From Adiantum capillus-veneris (taxonomy: Eukaryota > Streptophyta > Polypodiopsida > Polypodiales > Pteridaceae): a stretch of DNA of 64,000 bases. Positions 1 through 10,509 of this stretch are shown here, one piece after another (within the stretch, counting starts at the first letter, position 1; every line of letters starts with the position of its first letter). The translations under genes were made by a program, and so were the position numbers. The stretch spans positions 7,657,997 to 7,721,996 of the forward strand of contig CM043964.1 of assembly GCA_014529385.2 (NCBI GenBank), given 5' to 3'. Under the pieces are notes generated by a model, which was not told where the DNA came from, ran no database searches, and saw only the letters and a list, made by a program, of their open reading frames with translations.

Positions 1-325
1 TGTCTTTATTAGTCAATGACTATATATTACAGTTCTTGAAGTCTGTGTGCACTTTTGAAGTCCGATTGTGGTTTTTCAACTATTAATTTGTCGCTAGCTC
101 TAACCTACCTATAATCTAACCTAACATATAACCTAAACCTAACCTAACTTAATGTAACCTAACTTATAACCTAGACCTAACCTATAACCTAACCTAACCA
201 AAGTTCGTTTGCGTTTTTATAAGTACATGAGTCATCTTTGAAGTCCGTTTGCGTTTTTTCTACTATTATTTGTCGCTAGCTCTAACCTAACCTATAACCT
301 AAACCTAACCTAACCTAACCTAGCA
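1..325. repeat. Tandem repeat of about 180 bp with CCTAA-rich blocks
   Basis: Two copies of a block (54-107 and 237-290) share the core TTTGTCGCTAGCTCTAACCT about 183 bp apart. Each is followed by a run of degenerate CCTAA/CCTAAA units (about 100-205 and 283-325). The units resemble telomere-like repeats but do not form the regular plant CCCTAAA array, so this is probably an interstitial degenerate satellite. No gene is seen. Confidence 0.6.
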
Positions 326-329
326 TAAA

Positions 330-840
330 AACAACACAATGGTGAGGCGTTTGTAAAAATGGCAAGCCATACAACTTGCCCACAATGCATATGCGATGTT
401 GGCAAGCTCTATGGCTTGCCAATTTGACAAACGGCCCAGCATTATGTTGTTTTAAGGTTGCGAAGCGATTTTAGGGCCTGAAACCCGCTCACAGACATAT
501 AGAAAACACAATGGAAAGCCGTTGAAAATATAGAAATCCATAGAGCTTGCCTTGTGGTCAAGCTTTATGGTTTGCTCTATTGCCACACGGATTGCCATTG
601 TGTTGTTTTTAGGGACACAAGGCAATTTTAGCGCTTGAAATCGCTCACAAACATATAGACAACACAATGGCTAGCCATTGGCAATATGGCAAGCCATAGA
701 GCTTGCCCACAATGCATATGCATTGTGGGCAAGCTCTATGTCTTTTCGCTTTGCCAAACGGATCTCCATTGTGATTTTTTTTGGGCCATGAGGCAATTTT
801 AAAGCTTGAAAATTCCTCGTAGACATATTGACAACACACA
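330..840. repeat. Tandem satellite, about 3 units of 155-172 bp, with palindromes
   Basis: Units begin with ACAATGG at about 336, 508 and 664, and a fourth start is seen near 835. Each unit contains a CTTGCCCACAATGCATATGC-type block that is partly palindromic. In the third unit it forms a perfect 46-bp palindrome at 695-740. Small reading frames here are repeat artefacts. Confidence 0.65.
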
Positions 841-966
841 CCAGTGGTTAAGCCTAGAGGGGTGGTGAATGTTTATAAAAAAAATTGTTTTTATCATTTC
901 TCTTGGTAATATGATCTCCCCTTCTTGGGATTTGGTTCTCGCGGTTGCGATTTCAAAAACCGATCG
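840..966 (+). repeat. Dispersed repeat, copy A (second copy at 38189-38312)
   Basis: The sequence starts CCAGTGGTTAAGCCTAGAGG and runs through TCTTGGTAATATGATCTCC to about 966. It recurs in the same orientation at 38189-38312 with small differences. It may be the end of an uncharacterised element. No coding content is seen. Confidence 0.6.
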
Positions 967-1004
967 TCATTAGCCCTCCCGTCTGGCTAGAGGCATTCAT
1001 GCTT

Positions 1005-1441
1005 CTACCCCTACCTCTGATTCTTTAGTCACGGAGTTGGAGGGTTCTCTTTCTTCTGGAATATCTAGCATGAACTCTGGAACAAACCTAAGGAAATACC
1101 TCTTTAGCCTCCATCCATTGACTCTAGTCTTGTGAATTGTCCCATCTGCTTCCATCAACTTATAGCTGCCATTTTCATAGCGCCTTTTGACAATGAATGG
1201 TCCTTCCCATCGAGGTTAAAATTTCTTGTCCTTCCTGGTGTCAAATCTGTTGTCGTATCTTAATACTAACATGCCTTTTTCCAGGCCCTTTTCCTTAATC
1301 CCTTGATTGAAGGTGAGCCGGTGTCGCTCTGGCTGCGCTGCATAGTGATTGATTGCATCTTCCCTATCTAGTTGGAGCCTTTCCAGATCCAAGATGTGGT
1401 TGTGGAAATTTACAATTGGGCGCTATACTTGGCTAGCCATG
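1005..1441 (-). pseudogene. G2 integrase C-terminal fragment
   Basis: Read on the minus strand this gives the end of a gypsy integrase, with motifs such as LVLRYDNRFDTRKDKKF, WEGPFIVKRRYENGSYKLM and TRVNGWRLKRYFLRF. This is the GPF/Y-type tail without a visible chromodomain. There are in-frame stops, for example between KKF and PRWEG. The fragment continues upstream at 7009-7342, on the other side of the copia insertion. Fragment identity is secure; function is lost. Confidence 0.75.
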
Positions 1442-1446
1442 ACTCG

Positions 1447-1638
1447 TGAAGGAGTACGAGCGGAAGTGCGACGCGAGAGAGAGTGCGAGAAGAAGAGCAC
1501 GAGGATATGGTGAACTCGCTCTACTGTAATGTGTAGAGCATAGTGAGTTCTTATTAGGTTTTTACAAAAGAATATGTGTACATACCTGGCGGCCCGCCCA
1601 CTTACCTGGGCGACCACATTGGGCTTTATACCCCAACA
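1447..1638 (-). repeat. Ty1/copia 3' LTR
   Basis: 192 bp; the ends in plus orientation are TGAAGG and CCCAACA. It is nearly identical to 6812-7003, with differences seen near 1473 and 1503. It is preceded by ACTCG, one half of the target duplication. Confidence 0.93.
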
Positions 1639-1655
1639 ACCTCCCACTTAAAGTC
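1639..1655 (-). other. Ty1/copia polypurine tract
   Basis: On the coding strand AAGTGGGAGGT lies directly before the 3' LTR (TGTTGGGG). This is the usual position and composition of the plus-strand primer. Confidence 0.8.
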
Positions 1656-1727
1656 CAATGTGGTACTTTAAGTGTGAGAGAAGCTACTATACAAGCTAAT
1701 ATACAAGAGATGTAGAGAAGTGATGTA

Positions 1728-2600
1728 CTACCCTACACCTAACTGCTTGCGAAAATGCGCAAAGCTCTCTGAGGGAAGTCCTTTTGTAAGTAGATCAGCA
1801 AGATTTTCTGTGGTGTGAACTTTGACAAGCTGAAGTTGCTTATCCTCGAGCATTTCCTTGATGAAATGATACTTCACATCCACATGCTTTGTCTTTGAGT
1901 GATAAACTGGATTGCGAGCCAATTGTATAGCACTTTGACTATCACAATATAACACAGGCATCTCTTCTTTGATTCCCAAATCTATTACTAGTCGATTAAG
2001 CCAAATTGATTCTTTGCATGCCTCTGATGCTGCAACATATTCAGCCTCTGTAGTAGACTGAGTAACACAATCTTGTAATCTAGAACGCCATGATACTGCT
2101 CCACCAGCCAATGTAAAGACATACCCTGACGTAGACCTTCGGTTGTCTAAGTCACCTGCATAATCTGAGTCTGTAAAACCCTTTACACTTAGCTCCTGAC
2201 TCCCATAGCATATACGCATACTCTTTGTAGCTTTCAGGTATCTCAATATTCCTTTCACTGCCTCCCAATGTTTCTTGCCTGGGTTTGACATGTATCAACT
2301 TACTACTCCCACTGCAAATGCAATGTCTGGGCGAGTAGCAATCATTGCATACATCAAACTACCCACTACAGACGCATATGGAATCTTATCCATTTCAGCC
2401 TGTTCTTCCTCAGACACAGGACAATCTTGTTTGCTAAGTTTCACATATGGTGGCAATGGAACACTCAGTGCCTTTCCCTTCTCCATATTGAAACGCTGCA
2501 AAACCTTGTCAATATACTCTATTTGAGATAACCAAATCAACTTCTTTGATCTATCTCTCTCAATGCGCATACCAAGTATATGACTTGCCTCACCCATCAT
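1728..2600 (-). pseudogene. pol: Ty1/copia RT C-terminus and RNase H
   Basis: The segment continues the polyprotein after a frameshift. It carries the RT tail (HILGMRIERD, YASVVGSLMYAM, TRPDIAFAV) and then a copia RNase H (KGFTDSDYAGD, TSTEAEY-like TQSTTEAEY, YCDSQSAIQLA, HVDVKYHFI). A TGA at 2295-2297 interrupts it between the two parts, at a place where copia elements usually have an Arg codon, so CGA to TGA is likely. The upstream frameshift lies near 2595-2605, after FDMKD. The stop codon before the polypurine tract is at 1728-1730, as expected for a complete pol. Confidence 0.9.
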
Positions 2601-5055
2601 TGTCTTTCATGTCAAACGATTTTGCCATCTTTGACTTCAAAGCTGAAATTTCTTCCAAGTGCTTGCCAGCAATCAACATGTCATCCACATACAAAATAAG
2701 GATCAGCCAACTACCATCCTTAGCCTTCTTTGTATATAGACAGTGATTGAACTCACTACATTTGTAGCCTTGAGAAAGCATAAACTTGTGGAATTTATGG
2801 TACCATGCCCTCGGTGATTGTTTTAAGCCATAAAGACTCTTTAACAACTGGCATACCCAATCTTCCTTGCCTTTCTCAACAAACCCTTCTGGCTGCTGCA
2901 TGTAAATTTCCACATCTAAATCACCATGCAAGAACGCTGTCTTGACATCCATTTGGTGCAACACCAAATCTAATATGGCAACCAATGCAAGAAAGCATCT
3001 CAATGTAGTCATCTTGACCACCGGAGAGAAGACTTCATCAAAGTCAATGCCTTGTTCTTGCTTAAAGCCCTTGGAAACAAGCCTTGCTTTGTACTTTGGC
3101 TGACTATCATGAGCGGTGATCTTATACCTGTAAACCCATTTACAAGGTAGAGCCTTTTTGCCCTGTGGTAATTTAACTAGCTTCCATGTCTTGTTTTTAT
3201 GCAGAGCTGTCATCTCTGACTGCATGGCCAATTGCCAATTCCCGGAGTCCTTCATTTGCACTGCTTCCTTGTAACATGAAGGCTCATTGCAATCAGTCAA
3301 CATGACATAGTTCATAGATGGAACAAACCTATCAGGAAGTCGCGTGACATGTCCAGATCTACGCACAATAGGTGGCTCACGCTCAGCCACAACCTGTGGT
3401 TCCACTCTATCCTGTCCTTGCTCCTCTTGAGCCCTGACATTTTGTCTTGCACGTGTAGGTCCATCTTCTTGGAAGACAACTCTTCTAATCTTCTCAACCC
3501 TCTCTGGTTTACAATGATATTTGGATTCATTAAAGTGAACATCATTGCTGCGGACAACCTTTCTGGATTCGGGATCCCAAAGTCTGTATCCCATCTCACC
3601 AGAATTACCATAGCCTAGAAAGATGCACTTTCTACTCTTTGGCTCAAGTTTGTTCCTAAATTCCTTTGGAACGTGAGTATATGCCTCACAACCAAAGACT
3701 CTGAGATGCTTGTATGAGGGCATTTTGCCTGACCATACCATCTCTGGCACTGAATCCTTCTGCAAAACCTTGCTAGGAGATCTATTTACAAGATGAACAG
3801 CTGTTGATACAGCTTCAACCCAAAACCCATTTGGCAGCTGTGCATTAGACAACATAATTCTGACCTTCTCTTGTATGGTCCTATTCATCCTCTCAGCAAC
3901 ACCATTTTGAGGAGGATTGTAAGGAGCAGTAAGTTCACGTTTTATACCTTTTGACTCACAAAAGTCCTGAAAGGCCTTTGAAACATACTCTCCACCATTG
4001 TCAGTGCGTAAGCATTTAAGCTTCTTGCCACTCTGATTCTCCACAAGTGTCACAAACGTTTTGAAAACACTAAACGCTTCATCCTTGTGCTTGAGAAAGT
4101 AAACCCATACTTTCCTCGAGTAATCATCTATAAATGTCATAAAGTAAGAAGCTTCCCCTAGAGATAGGTTAGGCTTAGGTCCACACAAATCACTATGAAC
4201 AAGTGCCAGCTGTGTATCTCTTCTACTGCTTCTATGCTTATGTGGCTGCTGTGTTTGCTTACCATACAGACAATGTTCACAGAATTCAAAATCATTAAAT
4301 GAAAATCCAGGCAAATAACCAGAACGAGACAAGATTTCCATTCCCTTCTTGGACATATGTCCTAACCGGCTATGCCACAAAGAAACGTTCGGCTGCTCGG
4401 TTACATTGATTACATTTTTAGAGACATTTGATACATAAATCATGTAAAGTCCTCCAGACTTTACTCCATGTGCTACTGTCATATAACCCTTGGATACCTT
4501 CCACATGTTCTGTCCAAAAGTGGTGACGTAGCCAGCATCATCAAGTAAACCTGTGCTGATCAAGCTCTTTGTAATTGCGGGAACATGTCTCACATTCTTC
4601 AGCGTGAAAGAAGAGCCATTCTGAAACTTCAATTGAACATCTCCAACACCTAAGATCTCACATGTCTGCCCATTGCCTAGCCGAACATGATCTTTAGTGG
4701 TCACATAAGAGGTAAACCACTCCTTGTTTGGAGACACATGAAGTGATGCCCCTGAGTCTATAATCCAGTCACTCAGTGCATTTCCATCAGATGCTGTAAG
4801 AAGAGCTGAGTCCATTGTATTCTTCAAGAAGTAGATGTCTCCTGACACTAGACTGTCATCCACTGCAACAGTGTTTGTCACATTTATTTCTTGAATCTTC
4901 ACTAAGGACTTGTTCTTCTCACCATGGTCTTCAGCTTTCTCTTTGCCTTTTTCTGCTTTCCATTCTCTGCAGTCTCTTTTCATGTGACCCTTCTTGCCAC
5001 AACGGTAGCATTCTATGTCACTCTTGCCTTTAGCACTGTGGGACTTGCTACGAGA
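2590..5055 (-). pseudogene. pol: Ty1/copia pol: zinc knuckle, protease, integrase, RT
   Basis: In order on the minus strand: a CX2CX4HX4C knuckle CYRCGKKGHMKRDC (about 4967-5010), just upstream of the Met at 4983; aspartic protease with WIIDSGAS (Asp about residue 76 from that Met); GAG-pre-integrase HxxxH/CxxC (LWHSRLGHM, CEHCLYGKQ); integrase with Asp in LVHSDLCGP, Asp in LRTDNGGEY and Glu in NGVAERMNRT; RT with YVDDML (about residues 765-768). All catalytic residues are present. The open stretch is 797 codons long. It is in the same frame as gag but separated from it by a TAG at 5056-5058, and it is shifted relative to the RT tail. Identity is certain; activity is unlikely. Confidence 0.93.
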
Positions 5056-5712
5056 CTAATTCCTCTTTTCACCTTTGTACTTTTCTTTGGTCCTTCCCCT
5101 GACAACTAAGGCTATTCCTTTGCCTTTGTCCATTGTCTTTCTATTGGTTTCTTCAGTAAGCAGACTTCCTTCTACACCTGCTATGTTCAAACCATCTGGA
5201 GGTGCAGAATTACTCAAAGCTGTGTGAAAAGTGTCCCAACTTTCTGGCAATGTGATCAACAGGAACATAGCTCTAACAGGTTCATCAAACTTGACACCTT
5301 GAGCTGACAACTGACTATAGATTGTGTTGAATTCATTCAGATGATTGGACATAGGTGTCCCTTCTTTCATCTTCAAGTCAACAAGCTTCTTAAGCCAGTA
5401 TTCCTGTGAAGCTGCACTCTGCTTCTCATAAAGATCACTCAGCTTTAACCATGCTTGATAAGCCGACATCTCAGCTGCTACATTGAAGTAAACGCTTTCT
5501 GCCAAAGTCAGCATAATGGTAGAAAGTGTCAATTCATCCATTTCGTTCCATTCATCTTCGTCCATATCTTCTGGTTTTATCCCCTTGAGCTTTATAGGTT
5601 TTATCTGCTTCTTTTGTACCAACACGTGCCAAATCTTCTTCTTCCACAATGGGAAATTGGTTCCATCCAGCTTCTTGATATTGTAAAGAGCAGTGTTCTG
5701 TGATCCAGCCAT
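5056..5712 (-). pseudogene. gag: Ty1/copia gag
   Basis: The first reading frame, 218 codons, starts MAGSQNTALYNIKKLDGTNF and carries the copia capsid pattern (LDGTNFPLWKKKI, YFNVAAEMSAYQAWLKLSDLYE, LKMKEGTPMSNHLNEFN). It ends at a TAG that separates it, in the same frame, from the zinc knuckle and pol. Plant copia elements normally have one continuous gag-pol frame. The stop is therefore probably a nonsense mutation, although stop read-through cannot be excluded. Confidence 0.9.
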
Positions 5713-6795
5713 AGCTACGCTTCACAGTGGTTTACTTTCCTAGGAAAAATTCGGCAGAGTTTCCCCTGTAAACTGACCTCTGAACCAATATCAACCTTTC
5801 AAATGAACCAAGAAAGCTTCAGATTCTGTATAAATTTCGGCAGAGTCTCCTTTGTAAAATGGCTCTGGTGTACTCAAAAAACAGACCAAAAAACAGCTCA
5901 AAAAACACTGTCTCTCTGACACTGTAAGCTGTGGGTAAACCTGTCCTGCACTTGTACTGTGTCTCACTGTCCTGTCACTGTCCTATAAGCATAGACTGCG
6001 ACAATGCCTCAACGGAAGTAAAGCAAAGATGCAATCCCAACTGTCTAACTCACAGTCAATACATCCTAGCTGCCTATCTAAGGGTGCTCGAGGGATCGCT
6101 CCAAGACCTGTATCACCGAAAGGATCTCAACATTCGAGAATCCCCCAGCTCAATAAAACCTCACTCGACCCTCAACAAAGGCTGCAGTAAATCTGACAGT
6201 ACATAGACTTCCCACAAAGTCATACATCCACAAATTTCCCACTGTATGTTGTAACCGCTGCGGCGGTTGTTTGCTGCGTGACTCACAGCCAGCAAACCCT
6301 CAACAAACATACATCATCTCTGACAATACATCCCATGTGGAAGTACCTGCAATGTCAGGATGAAATCTGGAATATCAAGCAGCAAACACAAGCTACCTGA
6401 TGAACTAGTGGATGTTGCCTACAGTCTGTGTGTAGATGCGCTCGTGTCGTATGTGACACGCCTCCAAGAATTGTGAGCCGTCCTTTGATGTGTAGACAAC
6501 CACAAATCAACACTCTGGGAGTGTCGATATACTCAGCACCTACAGTCGTAGGCCGAAAACCCCAAATTTGTAGAGTTGGATCTGCCCCCGCTGAGACCAC
6601 GTAGTCGAAAATGGCCTTCGTAGACCTTTGTCGAAGCCGAACGGTGACCGAGATGACATCAGAATGAAATTCTGACAACACCAGGCCCTTCGCGTTCTCC
6701 CGCAGGATTTGGGGCCGTGTCTTCGCCTGTCGAATTTCACTCCAATCTGAGCTGGTGACTCTAGCCTCTTGCAATGCTGCCCCGAGCCTCGATCT
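5713..6795 (-). other. Ty1/copia untranslated leader
   Basis: About 1.1 kb lies between the primer-binding site and the gag start. The block at 6083-6210 (core ACCGAAAGGATCTC then GAGAATCCCCCAGCTCAATA) is clearly related to the leaders of gypsy G1b (about 52996-53120) and G1a (about 8770-8890, other strand). A second short match, a repeated TTCGGCAGAGT-type motif, lies at 5745-5860. Open frames here look fortuitous. Confidence 0.7.
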
Positions 6796-6809
6796 GAGCT
6801 CTGACACCA
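6796..6809 (-). other. Ty1/copia primer-binding site (initiator tRNA-Met type)
   Basis: On the coding strand TGGTGTCAGAGCTC follows the 5' LTR by two bases. It differs by one base from the common plant copia site TGGTATCAGAGC over the first 12 positions. Confidence 0.85.
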
Positions 6810-6811
6810 GT

Positions 6812-7003
6812 TGAAGGAGTACGAGCGGAAGTGCGACACGAGAGAGAGTGCGAGAAGAAGAGCACGACGATATGGTGAACTCGCTCTACTGTAATGTGTA
6901 GAGCATAGTGAGTTCTTATTAGGTTTTTACAAAAGAATATGTGTACATACCTGGCGGCCCGCCCACTTACCTGGGCGACCACATTGGGCTTTATACCCCA
7001 ACA
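6812..7003 (-). repeat. Ty1/copia 5' LTR
   Basis: 192-bp copy of 1447-1638, followed by ACTCG, the second half of the target duplication (7004-7008). No convincing TATA box was pinpointed. Confidence 0.93.
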
Positions 7004-7008
7004 ACTCG

Positions 7009-7342
7009 TAAGCTGGCTATATGTACCTCAATGGGTAGAATTGCCTCCTTCCCGTAAACTAGATTGAAAGGGGTGAAACCTAATGATGTTCGGAACGTCA
7101 TTCGGTAGGCCCATAGAGCGGCCATGAGATGTTTATCCCAGTCTCCTGTGTGGTTATTCACCTACTTTGTGATGATTTTGCAGATCATTTTGTTCACCTT
7201 TTCTACTAGGCCATTACACTGTGGATAGTATGGTGTGGAATGTTGGCATGTAATGCCTAACTTTTTCATCACTTCTCCCACCAGATCGCCTTTGAAACCT
7301 AGTCCCCTATCAGATATTGTCTCAAAAGGAGTGCCAAAATAG
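7009..7342 (-). pseudogene. G2 integrase core fragment
   Basis: Minus-strand translation gives the second and third parts of a gypsy integrase core: GTPFETISDRGLGFKGDL, HSTPYYPQCNGLVEKVNK, ALWAYRMTFRTSLGFTP and NLVYGKEAILP. The Glu of the DDE triad is in GLVEKVNK. One stop lies after KMICKIITK. It joins 16375 upstream and 1441 downstream once the insertions are removed. Confidence 0.85.
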
Positions 7343-8397
7343 TGTCAAGAGTTTTTTGGAGCAAGGGATTGTTCATATATACATACACATGCATGGTACA
7401 TCAAATAAAGGATTGCCCATTTTCCAAAGCCAGGTGGTTACGTGGGGCCCGCATGTGTACAGGTAGGACAGGATGTACATAGTTCATCGATTTTCACTAT
7501 CACCAGTACCGGTGTGTTTTTCTAATAATAATGAGGAGTTGGTAGTGCGTAAAACTTCTCAACAAAGCTATCCGCGGGCCGACGACATAAGGTAAGCAGG
7601 TGCGTCAAATGGCATCTAGTGGCATCAGGAGGTCGAATGGGGTCAATAGTTGCACGTGGATAAGTACGGACACAACGTGGGTGTTTTCTTGTGATAATTA
7701 TGCAGAAAGGTCATCATGAGGACCATCTTTTGGGGCCACTTCACGTGGTGGCGGAATGCATTATTGGAAAAAGTTGAGTGCCAGGTGTGCGGATGGATGC
7801 AAAAAGGTGACAACTATGCACTGCGAGGTCAGTTTTGGCTGTTCGGGGTCCGTTTGAGGTCAACTAAAAGGCCAAGGGTGCCCAACTAATAAAGCTAAGT
7901 GTGGGAGCTGAAAAAACAGAGAGAAGACCAGAAAAAGAGTGGAGAGAAGAGGAGGAACAGCCGCAACTGTGTTTTTGCTCATTTTGGAGCCTGTTTTGGC
8001 CGTAAACTGCTCATCCAAGGTCGGATTTGAGCACTTTGACATTGGAGACAGGGGTTTTGGGCCATTCTGAACGCGATGGCGTTGTCCATTTTGCCAAATT
8101 CCTCACTATTTTTCTACTGTTTTGGCTGTGTAAGTTTCTTCTATGAGCAAAGTTTCTGCTCCAATTTGTGATTGTATCTGGCATATTTTACCCATATTGT
8201 GTGAGTTGTTTGCCCCATTGGTGTTGTTGTGTGGAGTGGGTGGTAGTCTCTCTCCTCTCACTCCATAGGTGTGTTCACTGTCTCGGCTAGGTGGGTTGTG
8301 TAAGCCGAGTGGTGTCCCATAGTGTGTGTGTGTAACTTCCCAAGAGTGTGTGTCGGGTCATTATAGAGGGGTTCTATGTGTTTCCATCCCGCTCACA
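7343..8397 (+). repeat. G1a 5' LTR
   Basis: 1,055 bp, starting TGTCAAGAGTTTTTTGGAGC and ending CCCGCTCACA. It is homologous over its length to the LTRs at 45710-46851 and 53455-54595, read in the opposite direction. Confidence 0.88.
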
Positions 8398-8403
8398 TTA
8401 TTT

Positions 8404-8421
8404 TGGTGCCCCCACGGAGGA
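8404..8421 (+). other. G1a primer-binding site
   Basis: TGGTGCCCCCACGGAGGA lies 6 bases after the 5' LTR. The same site, with CTGAGGA at the end, follows the LTRs of G1b and G3. I cannot name the matching tRNA with confidence. Confidence 0.65.
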
Positions 8422-9094
8422 TCTTCTTCGAGTACCTTCTGCTTTGAGCTTCGAGCTTTGAGATCTGGATTACAGGTTGCAGACTACAGGTTACAGCTTA
8501 CAAGGACAGGTACAGGTACAGGTAATTCACACAGGTAGAGGTAGCTGGAGTACAGTGATATACTAGCACTGGTGTCAGCAGTTGTTGTGGGCATGCATCA
8601 CTTGGCGCCTGTTTGAGCGCATTGTCTGCTGGATTGTACGTTACTTGTGGAAACTGCCATTGTACGCCTTTGTGGAGCCATACTTGGTTTTTTTTTGCAG
8701 TCCGAGCCATTTCTGAGACTTGGTATGGAAGATAGTCATTTCTGAGACTTGACTATACGAGATTTCCATAAGCCTTCGTGTGAGGGTCGATAGAGTGAGG
8801 TTTTATTGAGCTGGGGGATTCTCAAATGTGGAGATCCTTTCGGTGATACGGTAGCTGGAGCACCCTTTTCGTGACCTCGCCATAGGCTGTGTACTAGTGA
8901 TTCCTACTTGATGCTCAGGTTCTATTGTTGGCAGTTTATGCATACATATACAGTCTATATTTTGGGTTCTCAGTGCTCTACTTCTGGGGAAACTCTGTCA
9001 AAATTTTTCCAAGTTATGATGGCTGGTTTTTTGGTCTTTTGAGCCATTTATGTTGTTATACTGCTGAAATTTTGGCAAAATCAGAGGATAAGAC
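8422..9094 (+). other. G1a leader
   Basis: The leader lies between the primer-binding site and the conserved pre-gag frame. It contains short ACAGGT repeats near 8505-8540 and the segment at 8770-8890 shared with the copia leader. A 66-codon frame at 8925-9125 has a weak counterpart in G1b (52735-52938, LLSHLCCYTAEI versus LSHLCCYAAEI), so translation is possible. Confidence 0.5.
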
Positions 9095-9349
9095 ATGTGT
9101 GCTTTCTTGGGAGCTGCATGGTTGACTTTAATGGATGATCAAAATGGCCCTCAATTCACTACTTTTCATTTAACTCAGAGAATCCAGATAAATGTTCATG
9201 TGTCCAGGAAGATGTTTTTCCAGCAGCGCATAGTCTTTATGTTCGGGCCAAGAAGATTAAGAGAGATCCTGGAATGTCCTTTGCCTGTTGTAAGTCCGAT
9301 GATTAACTATGAAAACTCATTTGATGTGCATGTGTTTGTTCTTATCTAA
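9095..9349 (+). CDS. Conserved pre-gag reading frame (ORF1-like), G1a
   Basis: An 84-codon frame just before gag. The stretch from NGPQFTTFHL through INVHVSRKMFFQQRIVFMFG to LREI is kept in G1b (52565-52792) and, more distantly, in G3 (34321-34587: NGPTTFPFKF, VNIYVDRKIFYQQKIVYLFG, LGEI). About half the residues match while the DNA has drifted, which suggests selection on protein. Tat/Ogre gypsy elements are known to carry an extra ORF1 before gag. This may be its remnant or a short version. No catalytic motif is recognised and the function is unknown. The exact start is uncertain. Confidence 0.5.
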   Translation: MCAFLGAAWLTLMDDQNGPQFTTFHLTQRIQINVHVSRKMFFQQRIVFMFGPRRLREILECPLPVVSPMINYENSFDVHVFVLI

Positions 9350-9452
9350 AGTTGAGCTCCATTGAAGTTTTCAGGGATTGAGTCAGTCAAAAGTTTTGGG
9401 TTTTTGCTCGTGTGTTCGAAGGGGTTCTCAAAGCGTAGTAACTTGGGTAGCC

Positions 9453-10504
9453 ATGGCTTTCTCTTATCCAGAATTTCATGGAAGAAGTGATGAAGATGTG
9501 AAAGAGTTTTTGGAAAAGATGGAGGTTGCCTGCATTAGCAACCAGATTCATGACCCAGCGCAGATGTTACGTCTTCTCCAAATCTGTTTAAAGAGTGATG
9601 CACGAGGTTGGTCCAAAGCATTTGAAGAGGAGTTGCGTGGGGCTGATCCACCCGTAAGGTTGAGTTGGGACAATCTACGGCATGGGTTGGAAGTGGAGTT
9701 TGTGAAGATAGAAGATCCTGACAAAGTGTGGCAAGAAGTACAGGCTTTAGTGCAAAAGGAAGGTGAGCCAGTAGATGCGTACATACGAAAGTTTTCATTG
9801 GCATGGGAGCGGATGTGCAAGGCCTTAGCACCACAAGTACCCCCCCCTGACATGATGAAGAAGGACAGGTTCTTGGCTGATCTTTGGGAGAATATACGTT
9901 GGAGAGTGGAGCTAAAGAAGCCTACGACATATGAAGATGCATTGGAGGTGGCAAGGAACAAAGAGTGGAAGCTGAGGAGATTGAGCCAGCTAGGAGTAGA
10001 GTCTTTGCCCATGAGGTCTGAGTTTCAGCCTATGGACTCTTTACAAGGTCGTATGCCAGTGGTTCGTCATGAACCAGTGGTTTCTGTTACTCCTCAGGTT
10101 ATGCCAGCAGTGGTCACTACAGTAGTGCAAGATGATGGGTTAAGGCAAGACATGAGGAAAGTGGTAGATTTAATGAAGAATCTCAGACTAAACCTGCCAG
10201 GTCAAGTGGGAAATAATTGAGGTCGAGGGAGGTATGCAAATCAACCAGGAGGTGAAGAAAGACCTAAGAATGGTGCTGGACAAAGCAATGGTAGGTTCTG
10301 GAGGCAGACACACACGTGTTATAATTGTGGAGAGTTGGGCCACATCAGCCCGCAATGTGATAAGCCACCAAGGATGAGTGGAGACATGTATCCATTGCCA
10401 AGACAAGTGCTAACTAGGTCAATTGATTATGGCATCGAAATTAAGGGAGAAAAAGGAACCAGTGGATTAACCCAGGAGGAAAAGGGAAAGACAAAAGTGT
10501 GTAG
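9453..10504 (+). pseudogene. gag: G1a gag with zinc knuckle
   Basis: Capsid-type protein from MAFSYPEFHGRSDEDVKEFL (Met at 9453; the open frame begins at 9378). It has the retrotransposon-gag pattern (ARGWSKAFEEEL, VDAYIRKFSLAWERMC, KKDRFLADLWENIRW) and then a basic GRGR tract and a CX2CX4HX4C knuckle CYNCGELGHISPQC (about 10316-10357). A TGA at 10218-10220 splits it. G1b has CGA at the same codon, so this is a demonstrable C-to-T nonsense change. Gag would package the RNA; this copy is broken. Confidence 0.88.
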
Positions 10505-10509
10505 TCACC

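Larger units (their letters stand above)
1447..7003 (-). mobile_element. Ty1/copia LTR retrotransposon, structurally complete
   Basis: The element is 5,557 bp with two 192-bp LTRs (1447-1638 and 6812-7003), which on its coding strand begin TGTTGGGG and end CTTCA. A perfect 5-bp target duplication ACTCG lies at 1442-1446 and 7004-7008. The LTRs differ at only about 2 positions by eye, indicating a recent insertion. It has a primer-binding site (6796-6809), a polypurine tract (about 1639-1650), gag, protease, integrase, RT and RNase H in copia order. The reading frame has two in-frame stops and one frameshift, so this copy cannot make a full polyprotein alone. It sits inside the integrase gene of G2. 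Confidence 0.95.

Noticed and set aside
95-325. Telomere or interstitial telomere
   Set aside because: Units are irregular CCTAA variants, not the regular CCCTAAA (or any other uniform) array, and they are part of a 180-bp satellite.
5056-5058. Programmed read-through of the copia gag-pol TAG
   Set aside because: The following bases do not match a known read-through context, and copia elements normally have one frame. A nonsense mutation is simpler, so it is kept only as an alternative.
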